This document shows, piece after piece, positions 21,801-31,214 of a stretch of 64,000 nt of DNA (within the stretch, counting starts at the first letter, position 1; each line of letters begins with the position of its first letter). The stretch covers positions 14,632,001-14,696,000 of the forward strand of contig OX621237.1 in the NCBI GenBank assembly GCA_951640165.1, given 5' to 3'. Under the pieces are notes generated by a model. That model saw nothing but the letters and a program-made list of their open reading frames with translations. It made no database searches and had not been told where the DNA came from. Made by a program: the position numbers and the translations under genes. Source of the stretch: Pseudoips prasinana. Lineage: Eukaryota > Arthropoda > Insecta > Lepidoptera > Nolidae.

Positions 21801-22679
21801 GCTACAGGGCTGCTCGGAGTAGCAATAGTTCCGATGCTCAAATCTGCTATATTCAGTTACGTGTTGCACTACCTTGTAGCGGTTGCCGTGGGTACTCTAT
21901 GTGGAGATGCTCTGCTTCACCTGCTACCGCACGCTCTCAAAAGCCATGGTCCATCTTCGGCACCACAAGAAGAGACAGAAGTTGTATTAAAATGCAGCGT
22001 TACCTTCCTAACAATTTTACTATTCTACAGCGTCGAAGCTGTAATGCAAGTTGCAAATGGTGGACATTCACACTCCCACGATTCAGGAATGTCAGCAACA
22101 GATCTAAAATCGGATTCTGCTAAACAAATGGAACCCATAGAACTTGGCGCAATGATGCCAGGGTCTCCTCCACCACCAGTAGAACGACCCATGTCATCGA
22201 CAGCACTTATGGTGATAGTAGGAGATGGACTACATAATTTGACGGATGGCTTGGCTATTGGAGCGGCTTTTAGTGGAGATCCAGTGACAGGTTTTGCAAC
22301 AGCGTTAGCCGTATTTTGTCATGAACTTCCTCATGAACTCGGTGATTTTGCTGTGTTACTCCGTTCCGGTATGAGTATTAAACGGGCTCTTTATTATAAC
22401 CTACTGTCATCAGTGCTTAGTTTTATGGGTATGGCAGGAGGCATTTGGCTTGCAGAAGATCATGAATCCGCTTCACAGTGGATTTATGCCGCAACAGCGG
22501 GAACCTTCTTCTACATTGCCCTTGCAGATTTAGTGCCAGAAATAAATGAAAATAATCACGGCAAAAGTATTAATCTAATACTCGCAATATTAGGTATACT
22601 CTCAGGCGGAATAATCATGTTGATGATTGCCCTTCATGAAGACTCTATCCAGTATCTTTTTAGAAGTTCAGAACAATAA
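12675..22679 (+). CDS. ZIP-family zinc transporter (LIV-1 subfamily), 3' part of gene
   Basis: Three exons, 12675-12810, 20665-20862 and 21763-22679, join in phase (0, 1, 1) into 416 codons plus stop with GT-AG borders. The product would carry zinc (and perhaps iron or manganese) into the cytosol. The extracellular part has the LIV-1 pattern (GFEHLLDNLGL; later CPALVYQLDQRSC). The membrane domain has about eight helices, HNLTDG in the fourth, the binuclear metal motif HELPHE in the fifth, and a His-rich cytosolic loop (GGHSHSHDS) between helices 3 and 4. HELPHE rather than EEFPHE argues against a strict ZIP8/ZIP14 type; insect Zip71B- or ZIP4/12-like is the best guess. No start codon or signal peptide is in these exons, so at least one exon lies upstream, perhaps outside the window. 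Confidence 0.9.
12893..13010 (-). repeat. LINE 3'-end fragment, copy 1
   Basis: Shares AAAAATAAAAAAGGTTT, ATTCACGTAGACTT and AAATAGTCAG.ACATGTT with 14048-14150. In minus orientation the sequence ends in an A-rich tail, as for a 5'-truncated retroelement. Confidence 0.6.
13338..13560 (-). repeat. S4 retroposon (minus strand)
   Basis: Starts at CATCATCATGTCAGCC and includes CCACTGCTGGACAAGACCC and GGCGACCGCAGTATGGTGCT; reverse complement of the copy at 9943-10145. Nearly complete. Confidence 0.8.
13649..13760. repeat. 112-base foldback element
   Basis: Arms 13649-13694 and 13715-13760 are near-perfect reverse complements; outer end GTACACACGGCTACATAT. Spacer 20 bases. Confidence 0.85.
14048..14150 (-). 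repeat. LINE 3'-end fragment, copy 2
   Basis: Second copy of the 12893-13010 sequence, same orientation, 1.15 kb away, again with the AAATAAAAATAAAAAAGG tail side. Confidence 0.6.
15595..15690 (-). repeat. SINE tail fragment
   Basis: CTGATCCCAAGCTAGGCAGA followed by GCCTGTACCA matches the tail region of the SINEs at 17480 and 59095; no pol III head is left. Confidence 0.5.
16680..17155. repeat. interspersed repeat A, copy 2 (uninterrupted)
   Basis: Begins GTTCCGTAGCCAAATGGC with TACGGAACCC and ends ACTTGGCCGGTTTTTT. This is the reference for recognising the split copy at 3680-9092. Near its right end TGCTACGGAACCC recurs, so its two ends share the TACGGAACCC phrase as direct repeats. Confidence 0.85.
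17478..17720 (-). repeat. tRNA-derived SINE, family S2 (minus strand)
   Basis: On the minus strand: tRNA-like head with B box GTGGGTTCGATCCCCACCC, body with ATTTAGAAACAAATAAG, and tail CTAGTTTGGGACAGATG. Head matches 9773 and the whole matches 59095-59305. Confidence 0.8.
18150..18815 (-). mobile_element. decayed LINE reverse transcriptase C-terminus (minus strand)
   Basis: Translating the minus strand gives, across frame breaks, KLEHLQNLCIRFIFGL, then WLPIRLRRN, then FTVRSVMLWNSLLPGISN and a closing FKKT. This is the usual C-terminal segment of CR1/jockey-group LINE reverse transcriptases. The catalytic part is absent and frameshifts are present. Confidence 0.8.
20499..20552. repeat. hairpin with 23-base perfect arms in a ZIP intron
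   Basis: Arm 20499-20521 (CTTTAAACGTTTAAGGAGAA and 3 more bases) and its exact reverse complement at 20530-20552, spacer 8 bases. It lies 110 bases before the next exon. Confidence 0.85.
20665..20862 (+). CDS. ZIP transporter exon B
   Basis: Acceptor CTTCCAG, donor GTAAGT at 20863. The first two bases complete the codon opened by exon A. Encodes LSPREILKVYGMEN and CPALVYQLDQRSC, the conserved cysteine-containing end of the LIV-1 ectodomain. Confidence 0.9.
21077..21716. repeat. tandem pair of 320-base repeats
   Basis: Copy 1 begins at 21077 and copy 2 at 21398, both with ACTAGCTG.GCCCCGCG and both closing with TTTTATTATATGTATAGA. They differ by scattered substitutions and a small deletion. 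The pair ends 46 bases before the last ZIP exon. Related copies: 35.77 kb, 60.35 kb. Confidence 0.9.
21763..22679 (+). CDS. ZIP transporter last exon (membrane domain)
   Basis: Acceptor after a T-rich tract (TTTTTTTTTTCAG). The first two bases complete the codon opened by exon B, giving VWTWVYATLSILV. All transmembrane segments are here, with HNLTDG, HELPHE and FYIALADLVPE. TAA at 22677-22679. Confidence 0.93.
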
Positions 22680-23384
22680 ATAAATCGAATAAAAACATCA
22701 AATTATTAAAATTTGTTGTTGCACATTTAATGTTTATGTGTGTGTGCGTGTCTAGTTTTACTTTTGGTTATGAGTTAAGTGTTACCCACGTGTCGAATGA
22801 TATGCTTTGTATAAATGGTAAGATATATTTGGGTAATGGTAAAATAATATTTTACAAAGTTATGTATGTTGGGATTAATACGTAAGGTTCAATTCAATAC
22901 TCAAAGGTCAATAATGTCAATTTAAGTAAATTTGAGCCCGAACCTACCGTAAGATGTTTTACTAGAGTAAGTTCCAGAAATATGTACCGGTTATACAATA
23001 TGGACTACACTATTCATAAAAAGATTTCGCGGGGCGCCAAAGTAGTTAACATTCCATGACCCTATCCCGTTCTTCCCAGGCTGTTGAAAATAATAAAGCT
23101 GCTAGTGCACACATATCAAGGGCGGCCGTTTAATCACTTAATAAACTGAAATATTTTTTTTATAGATTTAACAATGTTGATATTATACTTAAGTAAGTAT
23201 ACATTCTTCGTAAATATGTGTATTGTATAATTATATATAATTATGTCAATGTAATGCAAGATTGATAAAAGTAAACCGTTGAATACTTCTCATTTAAATG
23301 GACCTTTGAAGAGGTTTTAATTTAAACTAAATCCAATAACAGAGAAAAAGCAAGAAAATTTATTTTACATTTATTATCTTCCGG
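22680..23384 (+). other. ZIP 3' UTR and downstream DNA
   Basis: AATAAA at 22688 lies only 10 bases after the stop; a second at 23092 is a more plausible poly(A) signal. No other gene seen. Confidence 0.5.
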
Positions 23385-24050
23385 TTTCCGGCCTACAAAA
23401 TAACAACAGGGCTATTCTATCCCATCCCGTGGACGTCGTAAAATGCGACTATGGGATATACCAGGTAGTCGGGCGGCAGCGCCACCTGTGTCTTAGCTAC
23501 CACGCGCGGTGACTACGGCAAATGAGGGCTACCGTTTTTGTGCTCACTAGTCGGCGCCACTGTCGCGGAAGGTCCACTATAGCTGATTTAAATCATTGTT
23601 AAATTGCTGATTTAAAAAATTGTAAAAACATTCGTCGCGTCCACAAGGACGCGACGAATGTTTTTACGAAAAATATTTAAAATCCTGTTAAAGTGTTTCA
23701 TAAATAGCATGCCGCAGTGTTGTGCAGTCCCCGCACAACACTGCGCCATGCTATTTATGAAACACTTTAACAGCATTTTAAATATTTTTTACAGTCATCG
23801 AGCTGTTACTCATTTTGTAATTTATTTATTTTCAAACCAAAATTATTAGTTATAATCGCAGTTTTTATTAATAAACAGCGTAACCCGAACAAAAACAGTG
23901 TATTTTGACGTTTCGTAGACCTGCCGCGATGCTAGCGCCTCTAGAGGCAAATTGATACGCGGTAGCCCTCATAGCAACAGCATAGAAACCTTTAGAGGAA
24001 GCCTAGGATATTGGTCCAGCAGTGGACGATATCAGGCTGATGATTACTTA
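23385..24050 (+). repeat. S4-type retroposon interrupted by a MITE
   Basis: Left part about 23400-23520 (ATCCCGTGGACGTCGTAAAA..., GCCACCTGTG) and right part 23974-24050 (GGTCCAGCAGTGGACGATAT, AGGCTGATGATT) belong to one retroposon. The 23521-23972 segment between them is a separate element. Confidence 0.65.
23521..23972. repeat. 450-base foldback MITE holding two hairpins
   Basis: Ends ATGAGGGCTACCG (left) and CGGTAGCCCTCAT (right, 23960-23972) are inverted repeats. Inside, 23622-23667 has 21-base arms with a 4-base loop, and 23669-23725 / 23733-23789 has 57-base near-perfect arms with a 7-base loop. No coding capacity; probably moved by a transposase encoded elsewhere. Confidence 0.8.
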
Positions 24051-24751
24051 AAGATTAAGACAAAAATATATTTTATCGAAAAAAGTGATTTCTCAGTTAT
24101 TGGTACTGGTATATAGGAACATATATATAATTAATGTACTAGTGTTAAATGGGTGGAGGTTCTTTGTGAATTTTGTTCATATTACTAATTTAACTTAGTA
24201 TTTAAGTGCAATTCGTTATTGATTGTACAGACTGATAATTTAAGGTACCTGCATGATTGTAAAAAACTGGGAATATTTCTTAAAATATAAACCATATAAG
24301 TAATTATCCTTTAGGCTATACCTACCTACCTTCGTCGATATTAAAACCTATTGGTCCAAATTAAAAACCTTCAGGCGGTCCATATTTAGGGAACTTACTC
24401 TATCATAGTATATAAGTAAGTAAATACGTAAGTTTCCTGTGAATATTTTACAGTAGGTACATTTGTTGTGATAATCGTACTCATGGTTGTTAATGTGTAG
24501 ATTACTTAAGTTATACATGACTAGTAAATAAATTATTTGTTAAGACTTAAAACGTGTTTTTGTTTCATGTCAGTAGGCAAACCACATACCTATAGGTTTA
24601 ATTTTTATTGTTATTTAACAACTTGCTGTTGTTATATTATGTTTTCCAGCTTAGTTGGTAAGAAAACCAATTATATTAGACATTATTATATATTTAATTT
24701 ATAATTAACCTAACTTCTTAATATGTGCACGGGTAAATAATAAATAAGATA
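24051..24751. other. AT-rich stretch, no gene seen
   Basis: Only short chance frames; no repeat boundary recognised before the hAT target site at 24752. Confidence 0.5.
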
Positions 24752-25039
24752 CCATATAGCAGGGGTGGCCAACAGGTCGATCGCGATCGACCGGTCGATC
24801 GCGACCGTTAGTCCAGTCGATCGTGGTAAGGCAAAAAATATAAATACGTGGACCAGACTGCGAAACGTAATTACCAACTGCTGCACGCATCTTGTATAAT
24901 TCAATCGCTGTTCCGTGCACTTCGTCAAAAAACGAAGCTTTTCCAGACTTCATTAGCTACCACTGCATAATTCGTAAACAAAATATTTGAGAAGTTTCTT
25001 CAATTCATCATATCCGTTTAATGATTCCATTGATGAAAT

Positions 25040-25560
25040 AATGAAATGAAATAATGAAATTTATTCAGCACTTGGGTATTAACATACACTTGTACTTGTC
25101 AAGTTCACAATGGAGTACATAAACATAGTCAAATACAGTATAAAAATTACAAAAATATAATTAGTCTAAAAAAAATAATCTATTATTTGAAATTTAGTTG
25201 TACAATATTAAAATTAAAGAATTGAAGGCAATGAGCATTTGGCTAGCGCAGAAGGCTCTTAACCAGTAGCTTAAATTAAACAATTAATACCCGAGGCCAC
25301 CCTTTTAGGGTTCGGGCCACAGCTCCGGGGGCCGCTGAAGCAAAAGGACAGAATTCTAAGAGAGGGTGTGATCAGTTGCACGGGATCACCAATGACGTGT
25401 TAAGGGGCCAAAGCGATCCTCGCCGCTGAGGAGCCTACCCTAGCTAATCTGCGGCTTTCTCTAGCTACCTAGGTGGACGACCCGGAGAAGAAAGCCACAA
25501 AGAAACTCCAGGCTTGCTTTTTTCGTCTTCTTTTGCTTTTTGTTTTCGTTCTTTTTTTTT
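25040..25560 (-). repeat. retroelement 3' fragment inserted in the hAT
   Basis: Begins with AATGAAATAATGAAA repeats (an A/T tail in minus orientation) and includes a GC-richer part near 25300-25500. The phrases GATCACCAATGACGT and GGGGCCAAAGCGATCC resemble 59990-60030. Probably a 5'-truncated LINE or SINE; the right edge is unclear and may reach about 25930. Confidence 0.5.
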
Positions 25561-25978
25561 TTAAATTTTTTATTTACTTACATTATGATGGGCGTTATGT
25601 AGGCTAATGCACGCACAGAACCGTTGTCATCTAATGAATCAAAAAAAATTGTGAGATAATAAACAATAACATTAAATTTCACTCAAGCAATTAGAATAAC
25701 CTCTTGCTAGATGAGAAAACGGTGGGTACATCCGCGTACATTTACAAAATTAACAAGTCACACGAAGTCAACCAGAGGCAACGACTGTATGAAAAAATAA
25801 AATATTATGAGTACCCCAACAGCAGTTCGACCAGTTACCGCAAGCAGCACCCGTTCACGAGTATGACGTGAGGGCCAGCCATCGCCTCCCTCTCCATATT
25901 AGAGGGAAGGAAACGACCCGACCCACGACCCGATCATAGTGATATCTATGAATAGGCTACAAAAATTGCAGAGTTCAA

Positions 25979-26270
25979 ATGGAGCACATGATGTTACAAA
26001 ACGAAATTATTACTCTGCGCTGCGACATATTTCTAAAAGCAAGGTCATCCTCAGGTCAAGATTTCTGGGCATTGGTTTCCAACGAAAAATATCCAAGTTT
26101 GAAGAAATGTGTTGAACAACTTCATTCGTATTTTGGTTCAACATATTTATGTGAGTCAGCATTTTCTACTTAAAACTAACAAAAAATAAACACCATTCTC
26201 GTTTGACAGATGCTCATACATTAGATTCTTTAAGGTTAGCAATTTCCAACTCCAAACCTGATTATGCTAG
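25979..26270 (+). pseudogene. hAT transposase C-terminus (pseudogene)
   Basis: Reads LQNEIITLRCDIFLKARSSS, FWALVSNEKYPSLKKCV and FGSTYLCESAFST, the hAT dimerisation region near the C-terminus of animal hAT transposases and of domesticated genes such as SCAND3 or GTF2IRD2. A one-base loss near 26170 shifts the frame; after it the next frame continues with NKHHSRLTDAHTLDSLRLAI and SNSKPDYAR. The N-terminal BED finger and most of the catalytic domain are not visible. Not functional. Confidence 0.88.
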
Positions 26271-26564
26271 ACATGGAAGATCTTTCCCTGTAAGGAAAAA
26301 AAAATATTCAAGGTCAAAAGTAAAAAAAATGAGTTTTTCGCGATTTTCAGGGAAAAGGGAAGTTTTATCATAAAAATACCTCAGACAAAAATTGTAGATT
26401 AAAAATTATCTACAAAATTTTATTAATACTTTTTTTTCTACGAGCCACTGTTTTTGAGATATAACGATTCCAAAAGTTGTAAAAGTTGTAATCGTGTTAA
26501 TATGCACATGTTTCCTCGCCACCTATGAGGTAGTGTACTTAGTACTTACAATAGAGCCAGCCCT

Positions 26565-27200
26565 AACTGAAAAATTGATGACACTAGGAGCTTTCATTCA
26601 CATTGAAGGAGCTTTTGACAAAACAAAATTCAGTAGCATAAAGCACTCTCTTGCCAAACTCGGAGTGGATCAAACCACCAGTGGCTGGATTGACAGCCTC
26701 CTAAGGCTCAGAGCTATAAGGTTTACAGTAAACTCCACCACAAGAGGCATCGTAGCAAAAGGGTGTCCCCAAGGTGGGGTGCTCTTCCCCTTACTATGGA
26801 ATATAGTGGTGGATGACCTAATACGATGCCTAAACCAAAGATGCTACTACACTGCTATGCCAACGACATCACGATTCTGATAAAAGGCAACTCGGAAAAC
26901 ATAGTATGTAACCGTATGCAATCCGCCTTCAAAATCGTGCAAAAATGGTGCGACCAACACGAACCAACGGTTAACCCAAAGAAAACAGAATTGGTTCTAT
27001 TCACAAACAAGAGACAACTGAACATCACGGACCTACCCAAATGGTTTGGCACCGAACTGACTCTCTCCACTGAGGTTAAATACCTAGGGATAACACCTGA
27101 TAGCAAGCTTAACTGGAACAAACACATGGAAGTGAAAATTGACAAGGCCCGAACGACCTTCTGGCAATTTAGAAGACTTATAGGGAAAAGTGGGGCCTAA
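26565..27200 (+). pseudogene. LINE reverse transcriptase (broken)
   Basis: Frame 1 (to 26880) has GAFIHIEGAFDKTKFSSIKH and CPQGGVLFPLLWNIVVDDL. A shift near 26826-26880 leads to frame 2 with CYANDITILI, where the RT active site YADD is changed to YAND, then NPKKTELVLFTNKR and EVKYLGI. At 27199 another stop interrupts before the thumb region. The changed catalytic residue and the shifts show a dead copy. Confidence 0.88.
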
Positions 27201-27208
27201 GACCATTC

Positions 27209-27982
27209 ATGACCTTATGGCTCTACAAAATGTTAATACTCCCCATGATAAAGTATGGTGCCGTTGTGTGGTGGCCCAGAACACAGTTATACACGGCAAA
27301 AACAAAACTCCAAAGGTTCCAAAGACTAGCATGCTTAGCAACTACTGGCAGCATGAGAACGACTTCCACAGCTGTACTAAATCTCAGACCATTGCACCTA
27401 GTTGTCCAAAAAGAGGCCGCAGCTACAGCCATAAGGCTCAGCAAAACTGGCATGTGGAAGCAAAATTATAGGGAAAATCACACGCGCATTATGGATGAAC
27501 TAAAGAAGACGCTCCCAATGATGGACGCTATATATGACATAAACCCTAAAACCTTCATATTTGATAAAAACTACGTCACCCAACTTCAAGAGGAAGCTAA
27601 GGACAGCTCTGGCACACATGAAGTTCGGATATATACTGATGGTTCGAAAACAAATAAAGGCACAGAAGCCGGCGTCTTCTCCAATGACCTCAACATCAAC
27701 ATATCAACAACACTTAGTAGTCTAAATTCTATTTTCCAAGCGGAATGCGTGGGAATAACATTAGCAACAACAGCAGTCAAGTCTCGAGATGTGCATGGTA
27801 AATCCATACGCATAATTTCTGAGAGTGCCTCTGTGCTTCAAGCCTTAAAGAGCAACCAATTCAACAGTGGACTCATTCTGGAGTGCCACTGTGCGCTTGA
27901 AAAGATCTCAACAACCAACAAGGTCACAATACAGTGGATAAGAGGGCATAGTGGATCTCTAGGAAATGACACTGCGGACTAG
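27209..27982 (+). pseudogene. LINE RT thumb and RNase H segment
   Basis: Continues the RT connection (MLILPMIKYGAVVWW, QRFQRLACLATTGSM) into RNase H: IYTDGSKTNKG (catalytic D), FQAECVGI (catalytic E), then IISESAS where families usually have SDS, and IRGHSGSLGNDTAD. Stop TAG at 27980. Substitution at the third acidic position suggests RNase H is inactive too. Confidence 0.85.
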
Positions 27983-28012
27983 CTGGCAAGAAAGGGATCG
28001 GAAACGACAACA

Positions 28013-28453
28013 ATGGGACCTGAACCCATTGTACCCATACCCTATAACCAACTGAAAACATGGCTGTGTGAGAAATCCACACAAAAACATGAAAAAGAGT
28101 GGATAGATCTCGAATCATGCAGACAGACAAAAGAATTTCTACCATCTCTGAACAAACGCCTCTCGCGTAATCTATTACACCTGAACAGGAAGGATCTACG
28201 CATGGTGATAGGCACAAATACCGGACACTGCACACTAAACAAACACCTCTTCAAGATTGGCGTCACGGACAGCCCCCTGTGCAGAGGGTGCATTGAAAAT
28301 GAAGAAACACCAGCACACGTACTGCTACACTTCAAGAGTGTTGCTTACCAACGGGCAAAGTTCCTGAATGATCCGAAGACACTGCAGGAGGCCCTCAAGC
28401 CAGGATTTCGTGGTGTCCTGGACTTCTGGATGGAACTAAAACGGTTCGAGTAG
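28013..28453 (+). pseudogene. LINE C-terminal Cys-His segment
   Basis: After the RNase H stop the same register continues as a 146-codon frame. It has GHCTLNKHLFKIGVTDSPLC, RGCIENEETPAHVLLHF, the zinc-binding-like C-x2-C-H-x-C pattern of RNase H-bearing LINEs, with the last Cys replaced by Phe. Ends with TAG, then a short 3' UTR and the AACT tail. Confidence 0.82.
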
Positions 28454-29390
28454 CCAAACAAGTATCACGCACAATGGCCCATTTAGGAGGCTAAGTGCGG
28501 AAACCTATCGCCCAACTAACTAACTAGTACTTACAATGGCGTATAAATTAAGGGACTTGGTTTCATTTTACCTGATATTCTTATAGTTATAACTTATGTA
28601 ATGCGGCCAGCCTTCTAGGCACTTTTCCCATGAGCGATGCGGAGGGATTATTGGACGCCTTTTAGGGTAAATAGTGTATCTGTAGTTTATCTAATTTTTA
28701 GCTTATTATTTCATTTTATTCGATTTAATTATTTACTATTGAATAAATACTTGTGTATATTTTATATTAGTAGTGTAAGTTACAATGACCGATAGAAAAA
28801 TATTTTATCATATATTACAACTATAGAGATGTATATATACGTGGCGTACTCATGCGTGTTATGACGATTACAACTTTTTGAATCGTTATATCTCAAAACG
28901 GTGGCTAGTAGAGAAGAAGTATTAATAAATTTTTTGTAGATAATTTTATGATCTACAATTTTTGTCTCAGGCATTTTTATGATAAAACTTACCGTTTTGC
29001 TGAAAATTGTGAAAAACTTATTTTTTGACCTTTGACCTTGAATATTTTTTTTTCCTTACAGGGGAAAGATGGGGAACTTTCAAATTTTGATTTTAATGAT
29101 ATTTTAAACAATCTTACCGATTTTCAGCTTGGTGGGAATTTTGGTAACTTTACTCTTATTTTTTGGTCAAATTTGACCGGACTAAAGGGTGAATAAGTAC
29201 CTAGTTACTAAGAATAATTTCCACATTTATGTTTACTCTCTTAATAAAATAAAAAAAATCGACATTATTGTGTATTGAACTATGCTGTTTCATTTAAGAT
29301 TTCAATAAGGATGTAAGGTAGATCGCACAGGGTTTCAATAATAAACAGGAGATCTTGGGTCTAATCAAGTTGGCCACCCCTGCCATATAG

Positions 29391-29736
29391 GGATCTAAAA
29401 CATCACTACCGTCGCGTCGCAGGGATTGTCATTCCAAAGGAGAGTTCCACTTAATGGTGCGGAAACGGAGTGAGCCGAATTACGCGTTCAATAACTAACT
29501 TTTTAATCTAAACTTCTAACTAACCACATCTTCCGCTATAGTATAGGACTACTATACTTTTTAAATGACTGAGCGATATCCCATTTAGCCATCAGATGAA
29601 AAATTTCGTTGAGTTTGAGATTATCAAGATTATCGTTTTACCACGAACAAATCAAAATACATTGGTCATTGGCATAACGCGGGAGCACTAGGAATTTTAA
29701 GTTTTATTTTACATCTAGTATTAATCGATATACTAT
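29391..29736. other. no gene seen
   Basis: Short AT-rich stretch right of the hAT target site with chance frames only. Confidence 0.5.
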
Positions 29737-30210
29737 ATCGGTAAAAGGACTGACAGCGTAACGTTACGTACCGTTAAGCTGTCAGTCCCTGTTCCGACAG
29801 TTGTAGTTATAAAATTGTTAGGCCATGTTAGAACTATAAGCGGTCCCGGGAAGAGGTAACTTGCTGTAGCTCAGGTTGCCTATCTGCGCGCTTGTGCGTG
29901 CTGGGGAGGCGGGGGAGGCATTCGAGCCCCTCCCCTCCCCGGGTGGGAGTCTCGCGGATGCTCAGTGTACAGCGGGGGTACTGGCAAGATCGTTCAAGAG
30001 TAACCAGAGCCCCCGCTACAACCACCGTGAGGCTGGCTACCGTGGTGGTTTTAGTGGGTCGAGCCCTACACAACGTGCAATTTGAGCATTAACACCACGT
30101 TTTAAAACAAAAAGAGGCCATGTTAGAAACCTACCGGGCGCCTTAAAAAACACCGATGCTCAGGGTAGGTAATCACTACTGTTTACAGTTACCATTCGCA
30201 GGGTTCTCTA
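29737..30210 (+). repeat. SINE interrupted by a retroposon
   Basis: Parts 29756-29833 and 30129-30210 correspond in order to the SINE at 40297-40510 (CGTTAAGCTGTC.GTCCC, GCCATGT.AG, GTTTACAGTT.CCAT). The 5S-like head is missing. The gap holds 29834-30114. Confidence 0.65.
29834..30114 (+). mobile_element. 281-base retroposon with 14-base target duplication
   Basis: Flanked by AGGCCATGTTAGAA on both sides (29820-29833, 30115-30128) and ending in an A-rich tail (TTTTAAAACAAAAAG). GC-rich; its GGTGGTTTTAGTGGGT phrase recurs at 36405-36425. Likely a 5'-truncated LINE 3' UTR. Confidence 0.85.
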
Positions 30211-31185
30211 TAGAAAAGTCCTATACATAGAGTTAGACAGACTTGCGATTGCGAGGCGTCACTTTTGCACTGCGCGGATGTTGGTAATCTATTATGTTGG
30301 TATATCTAGGGCTCTGGATGTCTGGCATGGGCCAGGCTGGACACGTTCTTTACAAGGATATCTATTGGATATAAATTTACTTCAACTCAAAATTAAAAGT
30401 GTAATGTTTCTAGTGCAACTGATGTATTTGTAGATTTATGTGTGGTTTGCCGCTAACCTGATGGTTGCTACCTTTTATATAAAAGTGGGCACGTGGCTGC
30501 ATTCGCTTTAGAGGATTGGTACAGAGCCATTTGTATTCCGGAAGTTATTCAAGACCTCCGTAGAAATAAACAAAAAATGCCGAAACTCTTTGCACTATGA
30601 CAACGTCTCTATCAAGCACTTTTTAAAAGGAATAACGTAGATAATATGGATCATCCGACATACAGACCCGATCTGGAACCATGCGTCTTCTTCTTGTTAA
30701 AATAATTAAGAACTGTTTACGTGGTTAATGATTTTTTTAAAATGCATAACAACAGAAATTAGATATATTTTAACACACAAATGTTTTAAAAACCAATCTA
30801 CTTAAGGCAGGGAGTTAAGTTACTATTATAACAATTACAGTAATCTAAAAATTCAACCAGAGAACTTACTATATGCAGTAAAACCGGTTATCGTTTTCAG
30901 AGCAGTGCAGAGAGTAACTGAGGCAGCTAAAATAGTACCTAAATTGTCAAAAATACAAACCTTGTCTAAAACGAATCGGGTAGGTACCGAGCCTTCTTTA
31001 GAGGTAGAGTTATTCGGGTCAAAAGGACGCACTTTAACTTTGTTTCGTTTATTTAATGGAACCTAATACACTATTAAACCCACACTTGCGTTATATCTGT
31101 AGTAAATTTAATAGACTTTTGAAAAAACCAAGTCTTAGAAATAGTAACCATTACGGTTCTTCGTTTATTAAGTGTAAATTTCAAA
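30211..31185. other. no gene seen
   Basis: AT-rich, many stops in all frames, no repeat family recognised. Confidence 0.45.
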
Positions 31186-31214
31186 TAGTATGAGTGCGTA
31201 GGTACGTTTAACCC

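Larger units (their letters stand above)
26553..28524 (+). mobile_element. 5'-truncated LINE with RT, RNase H and Cys-His tail
   Basis: Flanked by a 13-base target duplication TAGTACTTACAAT (26540-26552 and 28525-28537). The copy starts inside reverse transcriptase and ends in an AACTAACTAACTAAC tail. Same protein type as the LINE at 7971-8770. Clade is probably I/R1/Ingi-like because RNase H is present. Confidence 0.9.
26280..29070. mobile_element. non-autonomous element with about 215-base terminal inverted repeats
   Basis: 26280-26499 and 28853-29070 are reverse complements with scattered mismatches; outer ends ATCTTTCCCTGTAAGG and CCTTACAGGGGAAAGAT. It begins right behind the hAT coding remnant. 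Without the LINE inside, it is about 0.8 kb and encodes nothing visible. The superfamily is unknown to me and the target duplication is not clear. Confidence 0.8.
24760..29382 (+). mobile_element. hAT transposon, decayed and multiply interrupted
   Basis: Left end CAGGGGTGGCCAAC at 24760 and right end GTTGGCCACCCCTG at 29382 are inverted repeats, flanked by an 8-base target duplication CCATATAG (24752-24759, 29383-29390), as hAT elements make. The remaining transposase (25979-26270) shows the hAT C-terminal dimerisation motif. The sequence next to the left end (GATCGCGATCGACCGGTCGA) is palindromic. Other elements fill much of the interior. Confidence 0.93.

Noticed and set aside
24705..24953. 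Two overlapping minus-strand frames at the left end of the hAT element
   Set aside because: They cross the inverted terminal repeat and the palindromic GATCG stretch; they run through the target site, so they are chance frames.
29834..30092. Overlapping frames on both strands in a GC-rich block
   Set aside because: The block is a retroposon with target duplications; the frames are by-products of its GC content.
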